64,000 nt of DNA from assembly GCF_020085105.1 (NCBI RefSeq), contig NC_058056.1, forward strand, positions 14,322,929-14,386,928, given 5' to 3'. The notes under the pieces are model-generated. The model searched no databases. It was not told the origin of the DNA and was given only the letters and a program-made list of their open reading frames with translations. The DNA is from Siniperca chuatsi (taxonomy: Eukaryota; Chordata; Actinopteri; Centrarchiformes; Sinipercidae). Below, in pieces: positions 12,957 through 24,900 of the stretch. Made by a program: the position numbers and the translations under genes. Positions within the stretch are counted from its first letter, which is position 1, and each line of letters begins with the position of its first letter.

Positions 12957-13417
12957 ACTGTCTTCTGGTAGATACAGGAAGTGACATCACCATTACCGAC
13001 TCTCACCTTACCCCGAATACAACAATCCCTTCTCACCCAGAATGCAACAGGGTTTTACCCGAGGTTTTCAAATAGGTAAATCTTTCCTCTTTGCTTGGCA
13101 TGTTGCTCGGACTGAAGACACCATTCAGCTCAAGAGGAGCTGTAAAAGATAGAAGGAAAAAAATCAAGGCAGAAAGGACGGAGAGAAAAATCCACAAACC
13201 CCCATGGTGTCGAAAGTGGCACAGCAGGCTGAACATTATGCTCTTAGTAACAGCAAGTGTTGCTGACAGGCTGGTTGGCTGCTGGCTGGAGAGGGACTGT
13301 CTGCCAGTCTGCCGCAGATCCAGACCTCACACACTGTTGACATCTTCAATAGAACAACAGACAATACAGCAGCCCTGCAGTCCCATGGGCAGCCAGACAA
13401 GACAGCCCATCACACAC

Positions 13418-13423
13418 AATAAA
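13418..13423 (+). terminator. prima1: Poly(A) signal AATAAA, proximal candidate for prima1
   Basis: Canonical AATAAA about 460 bases after the prima1 stop codon. This is the first canonical signal downstream of the stop that I noticed. Confidence 0.45.
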
Positions 13424-15008
13424 TAATGTGCATGCAGTTTTTACAGAGAATGCAACATTTTTTATATTCCAATCCACACACTGTCCATCTTTTGTTCTCC
13501 ATTTTTGAGACAGATGCTTTGTGAGAGGCATGATGTTACTGTCGGCCCTGGCTCTGAGATGTGGATTCATCTGACTATGCAATTTAAAGAAATCCACAAT
13601 CCTCCAAAAACAAGAGGAGCAACGACATCAACATGGGACGTTCTGGTTATTTTACCATGCCAAAAATGCCACAGAAGACTTAGGCTCAATGTAATATACT
13701 TCAGTCATTCATCGATTTATTTCCTCTATTTATTTACTTATCTACCTTTGAATTTATTTTTCTACTTAAAAGGAAAAAAAACTGTCTTGTAAGTTAATCA
13801 CATCTTTACAAATCTTAAACATCTTGATGAATTAATTTTATTTCTTGATAGCTCTGTTTTTTAAGTGAATAATTTATAAACCATATGATTCATTTGTGAT
13901 GTTCCGATGCTTTAAGCCTGCTGTCAGTTTGTTGAGACACTGATGCAGAAAACACGCTTGCTCTGCAAAGAGTTTTGGAATCAGTTGTTTTTGTCTCTGG
14001 GTATTTGATATGCTTTTCTCTGTTTCCCTGAGACTGCAGCTAAAAAGTCAGGGGTCTCTATGATGTACTATGTGAATGTGTGTTTTCCAAACATTATTTC
14101 TGTGCTGCATCATATGCCAGCCCCCATTTTGGATTTGTTAACTCAATGCAAGACCCCCCAAAAGTTAAAACTACTATCACAAGTCATCTGGTTAAATCTT
14201 GTTGTTTCAGAGTCTTGGGGTCAACTAGATGCCTTCAGCCGTGTTCTGTTTGGATTTGACAATCTTCGTTTTTCTTTCTGTCAGGAAGGGCTTAACCCAT
14301 CGCTATAGAAACAGGGGACATGAGCCCAGGGCTGACCTTGTGACTGGTGAGAGACAGGAGACTTAGCCAATAGCCAGAGATCAGGTTGCACAGAGGATGG
14401 CCTCAGTAGGGATGTGTGTAACTCAGTGCTGTCACAGGCATCTTCCACATCCCCGCTGGAAAAACACAACTGAGCTGAACTGGAGCATCACTCAACGCTG
14501 CTCTGCTCTTTTTTTTTTTTACACTAAATCGGCGTGTGTCTGTGCGTGCGTGAGTCTGTCTGTCTGTCTGTGAGTGTGCATGCAGATGAGTGTACTCAGT
14601 GAGAGTGGGCTGTACTCTGTGGCCGTCAGTTAAGTATAGATATTGGCTAAACTGTGGAAATTTGGAAAAACATGCTTGCATCTAAACATGCACAGGTTAT
14701 TAGCTAACAGTATACCCCACCATGTACCTATATGAGAGAAATGATGGATGCATGAATGTAAATATTGATATTTAAATATCTGCCTTCTGGACTGTTAATT
14801 AATGTACAGTGTAACAGAACATATGTTTATACATAGTAAAACTTTAACAATGTGCTACCATTTAGAATTATGTCAATGTTGTCATGTTGATGGAGCAAGC
14901 CATTAATGTATATATGGCAATCAATAGTATATACACAATTTATGCATTATACCAAACAGATAGAAATATGTGCATAAGTTGATTTCATTGCTGAGTTTTT
15001 CAGTTGTA

Positions 15009-15014
15009 AATAAA
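15009..15014 (+). terminator. prima1: Poly(A) signal AATAAA, distal candidate for prima1
   Basis: AATAAA in an AT-rich, 3'-UTR-like stretch about 2.05 kb after the prima1 stop. Use of this site would give a long brain-type 3' UTR. This is inference. Confidence 0.35.
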
Positions 15015-16585
15015 ACTGTACATAACAACGGAGCTACAGTCTATTGTATTTAAAGAGATGCTGTATATGTGCAGAAATCTGTTTTTATGCTATGGCAGAC
15101 AAACTGGCCCGTGTGTGGCAAACCTGATAAAAGTGAGACTGTTATATTTAGCCTGTGCCCATCCTGTCTGCGCTGTGCTGTGTTGTGCCGTTCATGTCTC
15201 GGGCAGAGCTGTGCTGGCCGTGTCTCCTGGGCCCCCCGCAGTTGAGGACATGTTCTCAGTCTGTCTCACACAGTGCATCTTTAATGAACTGCGATTATCA
15301 AGCCTATTCCACTCCATGGGGCTTAATGACGCAAACAAGAAAACTTATAGGTTACATATTGTGCTAGTTCTGGGCTCGATAAATAATAATGTGGAGAATG
15401 GATGCGTGTGAAGGATTTCTGCAGCTAAAGCAAGAACACAAGTTGCTGTAACAAAATTAGGATTTTAAAGGAAGCTAAAAGAAGGTAATAGATTCAAAAC
15501 ACCTCTGTGGAAGAGGCTACATTCTTACATTAAATCATATAGACATTTTCCTATTTCTCTTTTAATTTGCACATTATACATTAACTGTAAATTATGTGAA
15601 ACAAACAAGGGGGACAAACCTGTACTATACAGGCTGATGCAGAGGAGCACTGAAGAGGAATGTCAATGAATTACAATGTGAATAAGGGACCATAGAGTAC
15701 TTTGCCTTCCCTGCTTTAGATGTGCCCCTTGATGGTAATGCCAATGGACACTCTGAGCAATTTAAACATTCATGCATTGTCCAGCCAGGGCGCTGTGGAT
15801 TTCACTGTAATAAAAGCAATGTGACAGCACTAGGCAGGGGGACCAGGGATTGTCAGTGTCTCAACAAGCTTTATGAGACTCTCAGAAGGTATTTCCACAG
15901 AGCAAAAGGATGCTGATACACAGATTCTTAAAAATTTGGGTTCTTGAATTTTTTTCTGTACAAAACTACTGGTTATTTTGAACTGCTGCAGCCTGGATGA
16001 GACTACCTCTCTCAACCTGCTCTTTAATCAAGGAATGTCACCAATGCACGCACCTGGTGCATGAGTGCATGTGTTTTTTATGAGAGCTTGCACAGTCCTT
16101 TCAAAGCTGACCTTCACAATCTTTGAGGACCCACTCACACCCTCTCTGCCTGAGAGGCCTTTGGTCAGCGTTAATTACCCTCAGTACCTCCAGCTGCCTG
16201 CTCATCAGGTCAACGCTCCCATATGGTCCTCCAGGAGGCAGCAGGCAGGCAGGGGCGGGGAAAGTGCTGGATACCTGTGGGACACTGATTACATAAGCTG
16301 CTGCTAATGAGAGAGGTTCTTTTCGAAAAGGGCTGCGAGTTCAAACGATCACGACGGTGGCAGTGGCTGACAGATGCAACCCCAGAGCAAGGGGGACTTG
16401 ATTAAACACACACACCTATGCACATGCTGGGACACATGCACATACACACCTGCATCCAGCCTCACTTTTCTACACACTCACACACAGAGGCACACAGCAG
16501 GAGAGGTGCTCTTTGATGAGCCAAGTCTGGAGGTTGATGAGAAGGGGCACTGCAGCCTGATTCAGCTAGCTTGGGGTCACCAGGG

Positions 16586-16612
16586 AGTGTGTGTGTGTGT
16601 GTGTGTGTGTGT
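16586..16612. repeat. (GT)n microsatellite
   Basis: About 13 GT units in the region between the convergent genes. Confidence 0.9.
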
Positions 16613-16728
16613 TCATTAGTCACATTTTGTGATATCATTCATTATACTAGTTACTCATTTGGCATACACCTCTCGACATGAGTCCTCTTATACATGCAGT
16701 AACTAAAAAGCACATTTAAAAAAAATTA

Positions 16729-16732
<4 letters not shown>

Positions 16733-16773
<41 letters not shown>
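16733..16773. repeat. (AT)n microsatellite
   Basis: About 20 AT units in the convergent intergenic region. Confidence 0.9.
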
Positions 16774-16776
<3 letters not shown>

Positions 16777-17517
16777 AATCAAATTGGGTATATTTTTGTC
16801 CAATAAACCAATTTCTTCTTGAAGAATAAATTTATATCATCAGATCTAATTCGTCTTAAAGCTTGATAATGAAATCCTTGCAGCAGTGGAGATCAAAACA
16901 AAGATTAATGTGCTGTTCGGCTCTCTAGCCCTGCTGTCATGTCATCTGTTATTCTCAGACAAGAGCTTCGTGGTAATGTGGTTAGACCTCACAACAATGC
17001 TTAATCACAACAAACCACATTAGGCTAAAGGTAATTGTGTTTGCTTGGTATATGCGTGGACCGATCTGTTTCGCTGCTGCCAATGAAGAGGAGGGATGGA
17101 GGGGAGGGGGTTTCACTTTGGCGTGGGGGCACAACCGAAATAGTCCTGTTTACCTCCAATGTCTGGCTCCACCTTATCGAGTTACAAAGCTGCTGCTGCA
17201 ACTCAGATTGGCCTCTGATCAATCTGAGCTCTGATGGCGAGAGGCAGCATGACTGACAGTCTGACAAGGATCTCAGACAGGAGCTGAGTAAAGCATGTCA
17301 TGTCATTTTCCCAGAGACACCTGAGGTTCAGTTTCTCATCCAGAGGAGTAAACAACAGAGCTGATTTTATCGCTCTGCCATCTGCATTATGGTAAACTGG
17401 ACATTTTCCACATCAGTCAGGACATCAAAGGGCAGTAAATGTCACATTTGAATTTTGAAGGGGTGGACGATTCATATGAAATAACAAAGCATCTCAACGT
17501 TTAGAAAAACTCGTACT

Positions 17518-17523
17518 TTTATT
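17518..17523 (-). terminator. unc79: Poly(A) signal AATAAA for unc79
   Basis: On the minus strand AATAAA lies about 380 bases beyond the unc79 stop codon at 17902-17904, the expected place for the 3' UTR end. Confidence 0.5.
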
Positions 17524-17901
17524 ATCCAGCTTGCAACCGAGCAACTTAAAAAGTGATAGAATATGAATGTCACAGGGTGAGCATATCTAAGATTCAACAA
17601 GCATTTGCTTTCAGACGCTCACTATTACCAACACGGGTCTATAGAAATTCTCTTAGTCATCTACTGACTCTTCAAATCTGTTGAATTCAACTGATTTAGG
17701 CACCTGATACAATTAACACTCACAAGCCTGCCAAACCTTTAATTATCAGCTCCAGTGTTAGTACTTTAAAATAGCATAGATTTAATGTACATATACAGGT
17801 TTTATACTGAAGGTGCTGAAAATTTGGTCAGAGGTTTCAGGCAGAGAGGATACATGCAGGTCTAAGGACCCAGACTGGACCCGAGGTGACCACAGAGCAG
17901 G

Positions 17902-20900
17902 TCACATGGGGTAGAACTGTGAGGCAGCCTCAGATGACTGGATCTCCACCTGAGCCATCTTGAACTGGGTGCACTGCAGCCATTTGCGCAGAGCAAATGG
18001 AGGGGCTCCGGATGTTGGGCCCTGCAGACTCTGGTGGTTCACCCGGTTCTGGATGGCCTGGAGACGCAACTGCAGCCCCGCAGACAGATGCTGATGAAGC
18101 AAGGAAGGAAAGATGACAACGTTTTAGTTTGAAATCATCTGTATCATCTGAGTCCATAGTTACTTGCATATTATTAATCTGTATCAATAATAGCGCAAAG
18201 TTTTTTAAAAGCCTTACCTTGAGGTTTGATTGAATCATAGGTAGCCACATAGGAATTAGCTAAAGGAAAGAATGAGGATGGATAAGTATTAGGCTATGTG
18301 TTAAGGCCATACTATATTAACCATGTAGAAAAATACTAGAGTTGTAGCAAACCTTGACAAAGATGGTTGAGTTGCACTCCTGCAGGGCTTCCATCAGACT
18401 AATGACATGAAGACACACCATCTCTACCATCTAGGGGAAAAAATATCAATCACAACTGTTATTTTCTCTAAAATAGTTACAGTTTCCTCATCATATATAA
18501 AACAGGAATTAATCCAAAAGTTTAAACTAAAATCCTCTCTTCATACAAGCACACCACACTTCCAGGCCCCCTATTCCTTCCTTAACTAGCTTAAATAGAT
18601 CCCCAGTGGAAAAGGATAAGGCAGAGCACTCACCACTTTATTGTGGGCCATGAGCTGCAGGATGCTGGGTGTAACCCGACTCCAGAACTCCAGGCCAGTG
18701 AGGATGGCGCTGGAGGAAAACTCTGTCTGGTTCTGGTTCAGCAGGGACGGAGCAGCGGCTGCCTGCTCGCAGTAGATGGTCCACAGCTGGGCAAACATGA
18801 AGGCGTGGAACAGAGAGCACATATGCAGCACTGACGTCTGGGGACAGAGATCAAGACCAAAACAGAAAAGGTGGTTATAGATCATATTAACAGAACCTGG
18901 GTGGGGTCATTTGAAGAGATTTGTTTCTGCCAGACCTTTGACTGTTCTGGGAAACCAATGAGGATGACTATAAGATGATCTGCGATGTGGGAGCCAGCAT
19001 CTAGAGGGATGGGCATACAGGAGGTGGAGCCCTGGTGCAGGGCACAGTGTGTCAGGGAGCCCAAAAGTAGCCAGGACAGCTGACGAATGTGGGACACACA
19101 CTCGATGAATTCTTTTGGCCTGCGGGGAAAAAAACCCCATTGAAATTCAGTTTTACAAATCAGCCCACAATTTGTTCCATACAATTATATTCCCATGTTT
19201 AGGATTATACTCAATATTTCACCATCAGCTGATCTTGCTAGTATTTGTGTAGGTTCACCCAAGTTGCATAAAACATATTTTCTCACTTATCTCTAGTGAG
19301 ATCTAGCCATGAAGATTTTGAGATTTCTGCTTGCACACCAAAACACTGTCAGCAGTTGTTTATAGGGGAAAGCTAGATCTGTGATTATCCAGAGCGACTA
19401 TGGGCTATTGATTCTGGAAAGATATGTTGTTATTGTTTTTTTAAGTGCAATTTTTGAATGTTGTAAGTACCACAAAAACAATTACATTCACCTCTATTGC
19501 ATTGGGCTGGAGGCAAGATGTCATGGATTGATTTCTCACAGCCTTGACAAATAAAGGTAGATATTACTAGAAATACATGAATACAGAAAATGTGTTTTTT
19601 TGTAATTTGGGTGAACTAATTCTGAACTCATTGAATCATTACTAAACTCATCTGTCGTTTTGTCATTCTTACCCTTGTTGCATGGTGGATGGTGGATGAT
19701 AAAGCCAGGGAAGATAACGAACTACAGCTTTGTTATCTCTGTGATTGCCTTTGCTGATCTCCATGGCGGCAACTTGTGCCAGGCCCACTTTCAGGTTCCC
19801 CCCGAAAGTGTCCTCATGCAGTGGCTGACAGCAAGCCTTCATATGGCTCTGAATAGCAGATGTGGAGTAAGGAAAACATAAGGCTGAACAATAGGCAAAA
19901 TATGGAGGAAAAAAAACCTCTACACATGATAAGATACTATGCAAGTTGTGGTGCTTACGTGAAGAACAAGACTTACTTTAAGTTTGGTTAGTGTGTGCAT
20001 ATCTGCAATGAAGTCCAGGAGTTCACTTATGTATTGTCTCATGCATTCCATGGCTGCTGTTGTGCACTGCAGGAACAAAAACAGTTTATCCTTTAGGAGG
20101 AATTACAGCGGGGTCTATCTTTATTTCCTGCTGTTTTATGACGCTGATTCTAATAAGATCCAAACACACATCAACTAAAGTCTTACCCCCGGCAGCGTTA
20201 AGATCATGTGCTTTTGGATGATGGTGGATTCTGCTAGCCGTGTACCAATATCTGCACAAACAAACTGAGAAATTTCACAGCAAATTTTTCTAATTGTATC
20301 TGGGATGAAACACTGTGATTTATTTGTTTCTTGTAAACTGAAGTGCATAAAAGATAGTATTTTTACCTGGACCAGCAGTAACAAGTTTGTGTCAGGCAGA
20401 GGAGACTTGAACTTGAGAGCCTGCAGAAGCTCTAACACCACAATGCGGGACATGTAGAACTTATCTCTCTCCTGGATGCGAGGAGATAGAGAGTGGAGTA
20501 AATGTACTGATGCAGCAAGACTGCCTTTTTCTATTATCACTCTCCCTTACTCATGCTGCGAGGAGAGCATAAACTCTGTAGTCTGAATAGAGGGGGAAGG
20601 ACAGGCAGCGAGTGGGGAGGGAGGGGAGGCAGGGAGACAGAGAATAGACAGAGAATAGTGAAGCTGAGGAGTAGATTTAGGCCAGTCCAGATCTCTCCTC
20701 CCAGAGTCCCAGGCAGCTCAGATGAGGCTGTCAGGCTGCCTTCTCCCTCCCTGAGGACAGGCTGCTCTCTTTGTTCATCCCTTCCACACAAAGCCCAGCT
20801 GCCTGTTTACAAACCACACTGTCATCTTCTGGCTTCCACTTTGCCTCTCTCTTTCTCTATGCAGTCATGTTTGCTTATGTTAGGCACAGGCACATGCTCC

Positions 20901-21995
20901 TCCGCTCTTACAGAATGCAGAGCTGCTTCTGACATTTCTCACTGTGTGGCTGGTTCCTGCGCATACCTGTACGCGGCACTCTCGTAATTAAAAGTTAATG
21001 GAGCATGTCCGTTTGGTAAATAGCAAATTATAGGCTGTTCTTAAGCTAGAGGGCCCAGTTGCATTTGGCGTCTAGTGCGGTGCAGCTGTGACAAATGGTG
21101 CATGGTGTGACAAACTTTAGTAAGGCTAGAAAACCTGACGTTGTGTCCTTAAAACCTTATCTCCAAAGCTAACTGAACTGGCTGAAAAATCCTCCCTGTG
21201 CTTCCCAGAAACCTCACCTCTCCATAAAACATCTGCACAGGACAGGTTCCAAAAGCAATTGCTCATAGTGACTCTGGGTTTTGAAAAGCGGATATTATAT
21301 GGTGAGGAATTAAAGAGGGTGTAGAAAATCAATACTGCAGGAGACATAAAGCATGCAGCGTTGACAGTGGTGGAGGACTGAGGATCCATCTGGCCCAACA
21401 GTGCAGACAGCCCTGGCTCCATCTCTGTCTGAGACAACCACTCCGAAACACACCATACATCCTCGGCCCTAGCACACCGACTAATCATGTAAATCAATAC
21501 TGGTTGATTGCCCACTTAATCATCTGTGACACATGGCCACATTTCTGGCTGACTGGAGAGTCAGGGAAGTAAGTGTAGCACCAAAAGAATGATGAGCGAG
21601 ACACTTTAAACACTGCAGATTAGTTTAAAAGGTTTAACTCTTTCAAGACTGCATAAATACTGGATGCCAGCACCTGTTTTATTCCTACATAAGAAACTAT
21701 ATGTGATGTCAACACACTCATGAGTACCTTGTTGAAGGCTTTGTAACACAGTCCACATAGTTCTACGAGGTAGGAGAGACTGAAGATGCCATACTGAACG
21801 ACAAAGCTCAGCAGTTTGGAGAAAGGCTCCAGGAGGCTCTGTAGGATGGAAAAAGAAGAGAAAAAGTTAGATATTAAAGGCCAGAATTTGGACACATCAT
21901 TATGTACAATTTTGCTCTGGACTTACCCGGGTTGCATTTGTAGTTGGGATTTTCAGTAGACAAATGATAATCCTCAAGCTGGAATCCATAGGGCA
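17902..21995 (-). CDS. unc79: unc79 exons 41-51 (C-terminal part)
   Basis: From 5' to 3' of the gene the exons are 21927-21995, 21728-21838, 20367-20471, 20187-20264, 19977-20066, 19673-19848, 18936-19119, 18634-18837, 18353-18430, 18218-18259 and 17902-18090. They encode about residues 2272-2712. Recognisable stretches are [13 protein letters not shown] (exon 42), [13 protein letters not shown] (exon 43), [10 protein letters not shown] and [11 protein letters not shown] (exon 46), [16 protein letters not shown] (exon 47), [17 protein letters not shown] (exon 48) and the end [19 protein letters not shown] (exon 51). The helical-repeat character is clear. Exon 50 is only 42 bases. The stop is TGA. 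Confidence 0.93.
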
Positions 21996-24900
21996 CTAAT
22001 GAGAAACACAGATTGCACGGTAGGTTGCAAAAGTTGAAAATGTTTGTATGGTGCAAAGCCATATTCCTGAACTTGGTGTTTTAAATGTGTCTGCAGTGAT
22101 AAATTGATTAGAGCACACTGATCTGACCTCCAAGGTCAAAAGCATCAGAGTCAAATCAATTACAATTTTAAGACTCTGTCCTATTGAACCCGACAAGGGC
22201 ACTGCTAGATGCTTTTTCCTCCAGCCATAATCACATCAAACCATATCAGACCATGACTAAGTGAACGGAAGAGGCCCCTTATGGATTACTTAAAATCAAG
22301 GCCAGTTACGTCGCCCGGATTGGCGCTACCGGGGCCCCACCCTGGAGCCAGGCCTGGGGTGGGTGCCCGACGGCGAGCGCCTGGTGGCTGGGCCTTTCCC
22401 CACGGGGCCCGGCCGGGCACAGCCCGAAGGAGCGACGTGGGGCCGTCCTCCCGTGGACCCACCACCCGCAGGAGGATCCGTAAGGGGCCGGTGCAGAGAT
22501 CTGGGCGGCAGTCGAAGGCAGGGGCTTCGCGACCAGATCTCCGGACACAGAAACTGGCTCTAGGGACATGGAATGTCACTTCGCTGGGGGAAGGAGCCTG
22601 AGCTTGTGCGGGAGGTTGAGCGTTACCGGCTAGATATAGTCGGCCTCGCCTCCACGCACAGCCTGGGCTCTGGAACCCGTCTCCTCGAGAGGGGCTGGAC
22701 GCTCCATTTCTCTGGCGTTGCCGGGCGGGGAGGCGGCGGGCGGGCTGGTGTGGCCTGCTCATAGCCCCACAGCTCAGCCGTCACGTGTTGGAGTTTACCC
22801 CAGTGAACGAGAGGTCGCGTCCCTCCGCCTCCGGGTGGGGACAGGTCTCTCACTGTTGTGGCGGCCTACGGGCCGAACAGCAGTGCAGAGTACCAGGCCT
22901 TCTTGGAGTCCCTGGGAGGGGTACTAGACAGTGCACCACCCGGGACTCCGTTGTTCTACTGGGGACTTCAACGCCCACGTGGGCAACGACAGTGACACCT
23001 GGAGAGGGGTAATCGGAAGGAACGGCCCCCCTGATCTGAACCCGAGCGGTGTTCAGTTGTTGGACTTCTGTGCTAGTTACAGTTTGTCCATAACTAACAC
23101 CATGTTCAAGCACAAGGGTGTCCATCAGTGCATCGTGGCACCAGGACACCCTAGGCGGAGGTCGATGATCGACTTTGTTGTCGTATCATCTGACCTCGGC
23201 CGCGTGTCTTGGACACTCGGGTGAAGAGAGGGGCGGAGCTGTCAACCGATCACCACCTGGTGGTGAGTTGGATCCTCTGGCGGGGGAGGAAGCCGGACAG
23301 ACTTGGCAGGCCCAAGCGTATCGTGAGGGTCTGCTGGGAACGTCTGGCGGAGCCCTCTGTCAGCAGGGTCTACAACTCACACCTCCGGGAGAGCTTCTCC
23401 CAGATCCCGGGGGAGGTTGGGGACATTGAGTCCGAGTGGACCATGTTTTCCACCTCCATTGTCGATCGGCGGCTCGTAGCTGTGGTCGCAAGGTTTCTGG
23501 TGCCTGTCGCGCGGCAATCCCCGAACACGGTGGTGGACGCCGGAAGTAAGGGATGCCGTCAGGCTGAAGAAGGAGTCCTATCGGGCCTTGTTGGCTCGTG
23601 GGACTCCCGAGGCAGCTGACAGGTACCGGCAGGCTAAGCGTGCTGCAGCCCGTGCGGTCACAGAGGCAAAAACTCAGGACTGGGAGAGGTTCGAGAGGCC
23701 ATGGAGGAGGACTATCGGTCGGCCTCAAAGAAATTCTGGCAAACCGTCCGACGGCTCAGGAGGGGGAAGCAGTGCTTCACCAACACCTTGTACGGTGCGG
23801 GTGGAGAGCTGTTGACCTCGACTGGGGATGTTGTCGGACGGTGGAAGGAATACTTTGAGGATCTCCTCAATCCCGCTGTCACGCGTCTTCCGAAGAGGAA
23901 GCGGAGGCTGGGGACCGGAGGCGGACTCATCCATCACCCTGGCCGAAGTCACTGAGGTTGTTGGCAAGCTCCTTGGTGGCAAGGCTTCGGGGGTGGATGA
24001 GATCCGTCCTGAGTATCTTAAGTCTCTGGATGTTGTGGGACTGTCTTGGCTGACACGCCTCTGCAACATCGCGTGGCGGTCTGGGACAGTGCCTCTGGAC
24101 TGGCAGACCGGGGTGGTGGTCCCTCTGTATAAGAAGGGGGACCGGAGGGTGTGTTCCAATCACAGAGGGATCACACTTCTCAGCCTCCCCGGTAAGGTCT
24201 ATTCCAGGGTACTGGAGAGGAGAATTGTCCGATAGTCGAACCTCGGATTCAGGAGGAGCAGAGTGGTTTTCGTCCCGGTCGTGGAACACTGGACCAGCTC
24301 TATACTCTCCATCGGGTGCTCGAGGGTTCATGGGAGTTTGCCCAACCAGTCCACATGTGCTTTGTGGATCTGGAGAAGGCATTCGACCGTGTGCCCCGGG
24401 CGCTTTGTGGGGAGTGCTCTGGGAGTATGGGGTCCGGGGCCCTTTGCTAAGGGGCTGTCCGGTCCCTGTATAACCGGAGCAGGAGCTGTGTTCGCATTGC
24501 CGGCAGTAAGTCAGACCTGTTCCCGGTACATGTTGGACTCCGCCAGGGCTGCCCTTTGTCACCGGTTCTGTTCATAATTTATATGGACAGAATTTCTAGG
24601 CGCAGTCAGGGGCGGAGGGTGTCCGGTTTGGGAACCACAGGATCTCATCTCTGCTGTTTGCAGATGATGTCGTTCTGATGGCTTCTTCAAACCGGGACCT
24701 GCAGCATGCACTGGGACGGTTTGCAGCCGAGTGTGAAGCAGCTGGGATGAGAATCAGCTCTTCCAAATCTGAGGCCATGGTTCTTGACCGGAAAAAGGTG
24801 GTTTGCTCTCTTCGCGTGGGTGGGGAGTCCTTGCCCCAAGTGGAGGAGTTTAAGTATCTTGGGGTCTTGTTCACGAGTGAGGGACGGATGGAGCGTGAGA

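Larger units (their letters stand above)
12957..17517. other. prima1 3' UTR and convergent intergenic region
   Basis: The prima1 3' UTR begins at 12957, with poly(A) signals at 13418 and 15009. Between about 15030 and the unc79 3' UTR I see no gene. A (GT)n tract lies at 16586-16612 and an (AT)n tract at 16733-16773. Short open frames here have no recognisable domains. Confidence 0.55.

Noticed and set aside
20553-20987. 144-codon + strand open frame inside unc79 intron 42
   Set aside because: No recognisable domain, low-complexity Gly/Arg composition, and antisense to a spliced gene. It appears to be chance in a GC-richer stretch.
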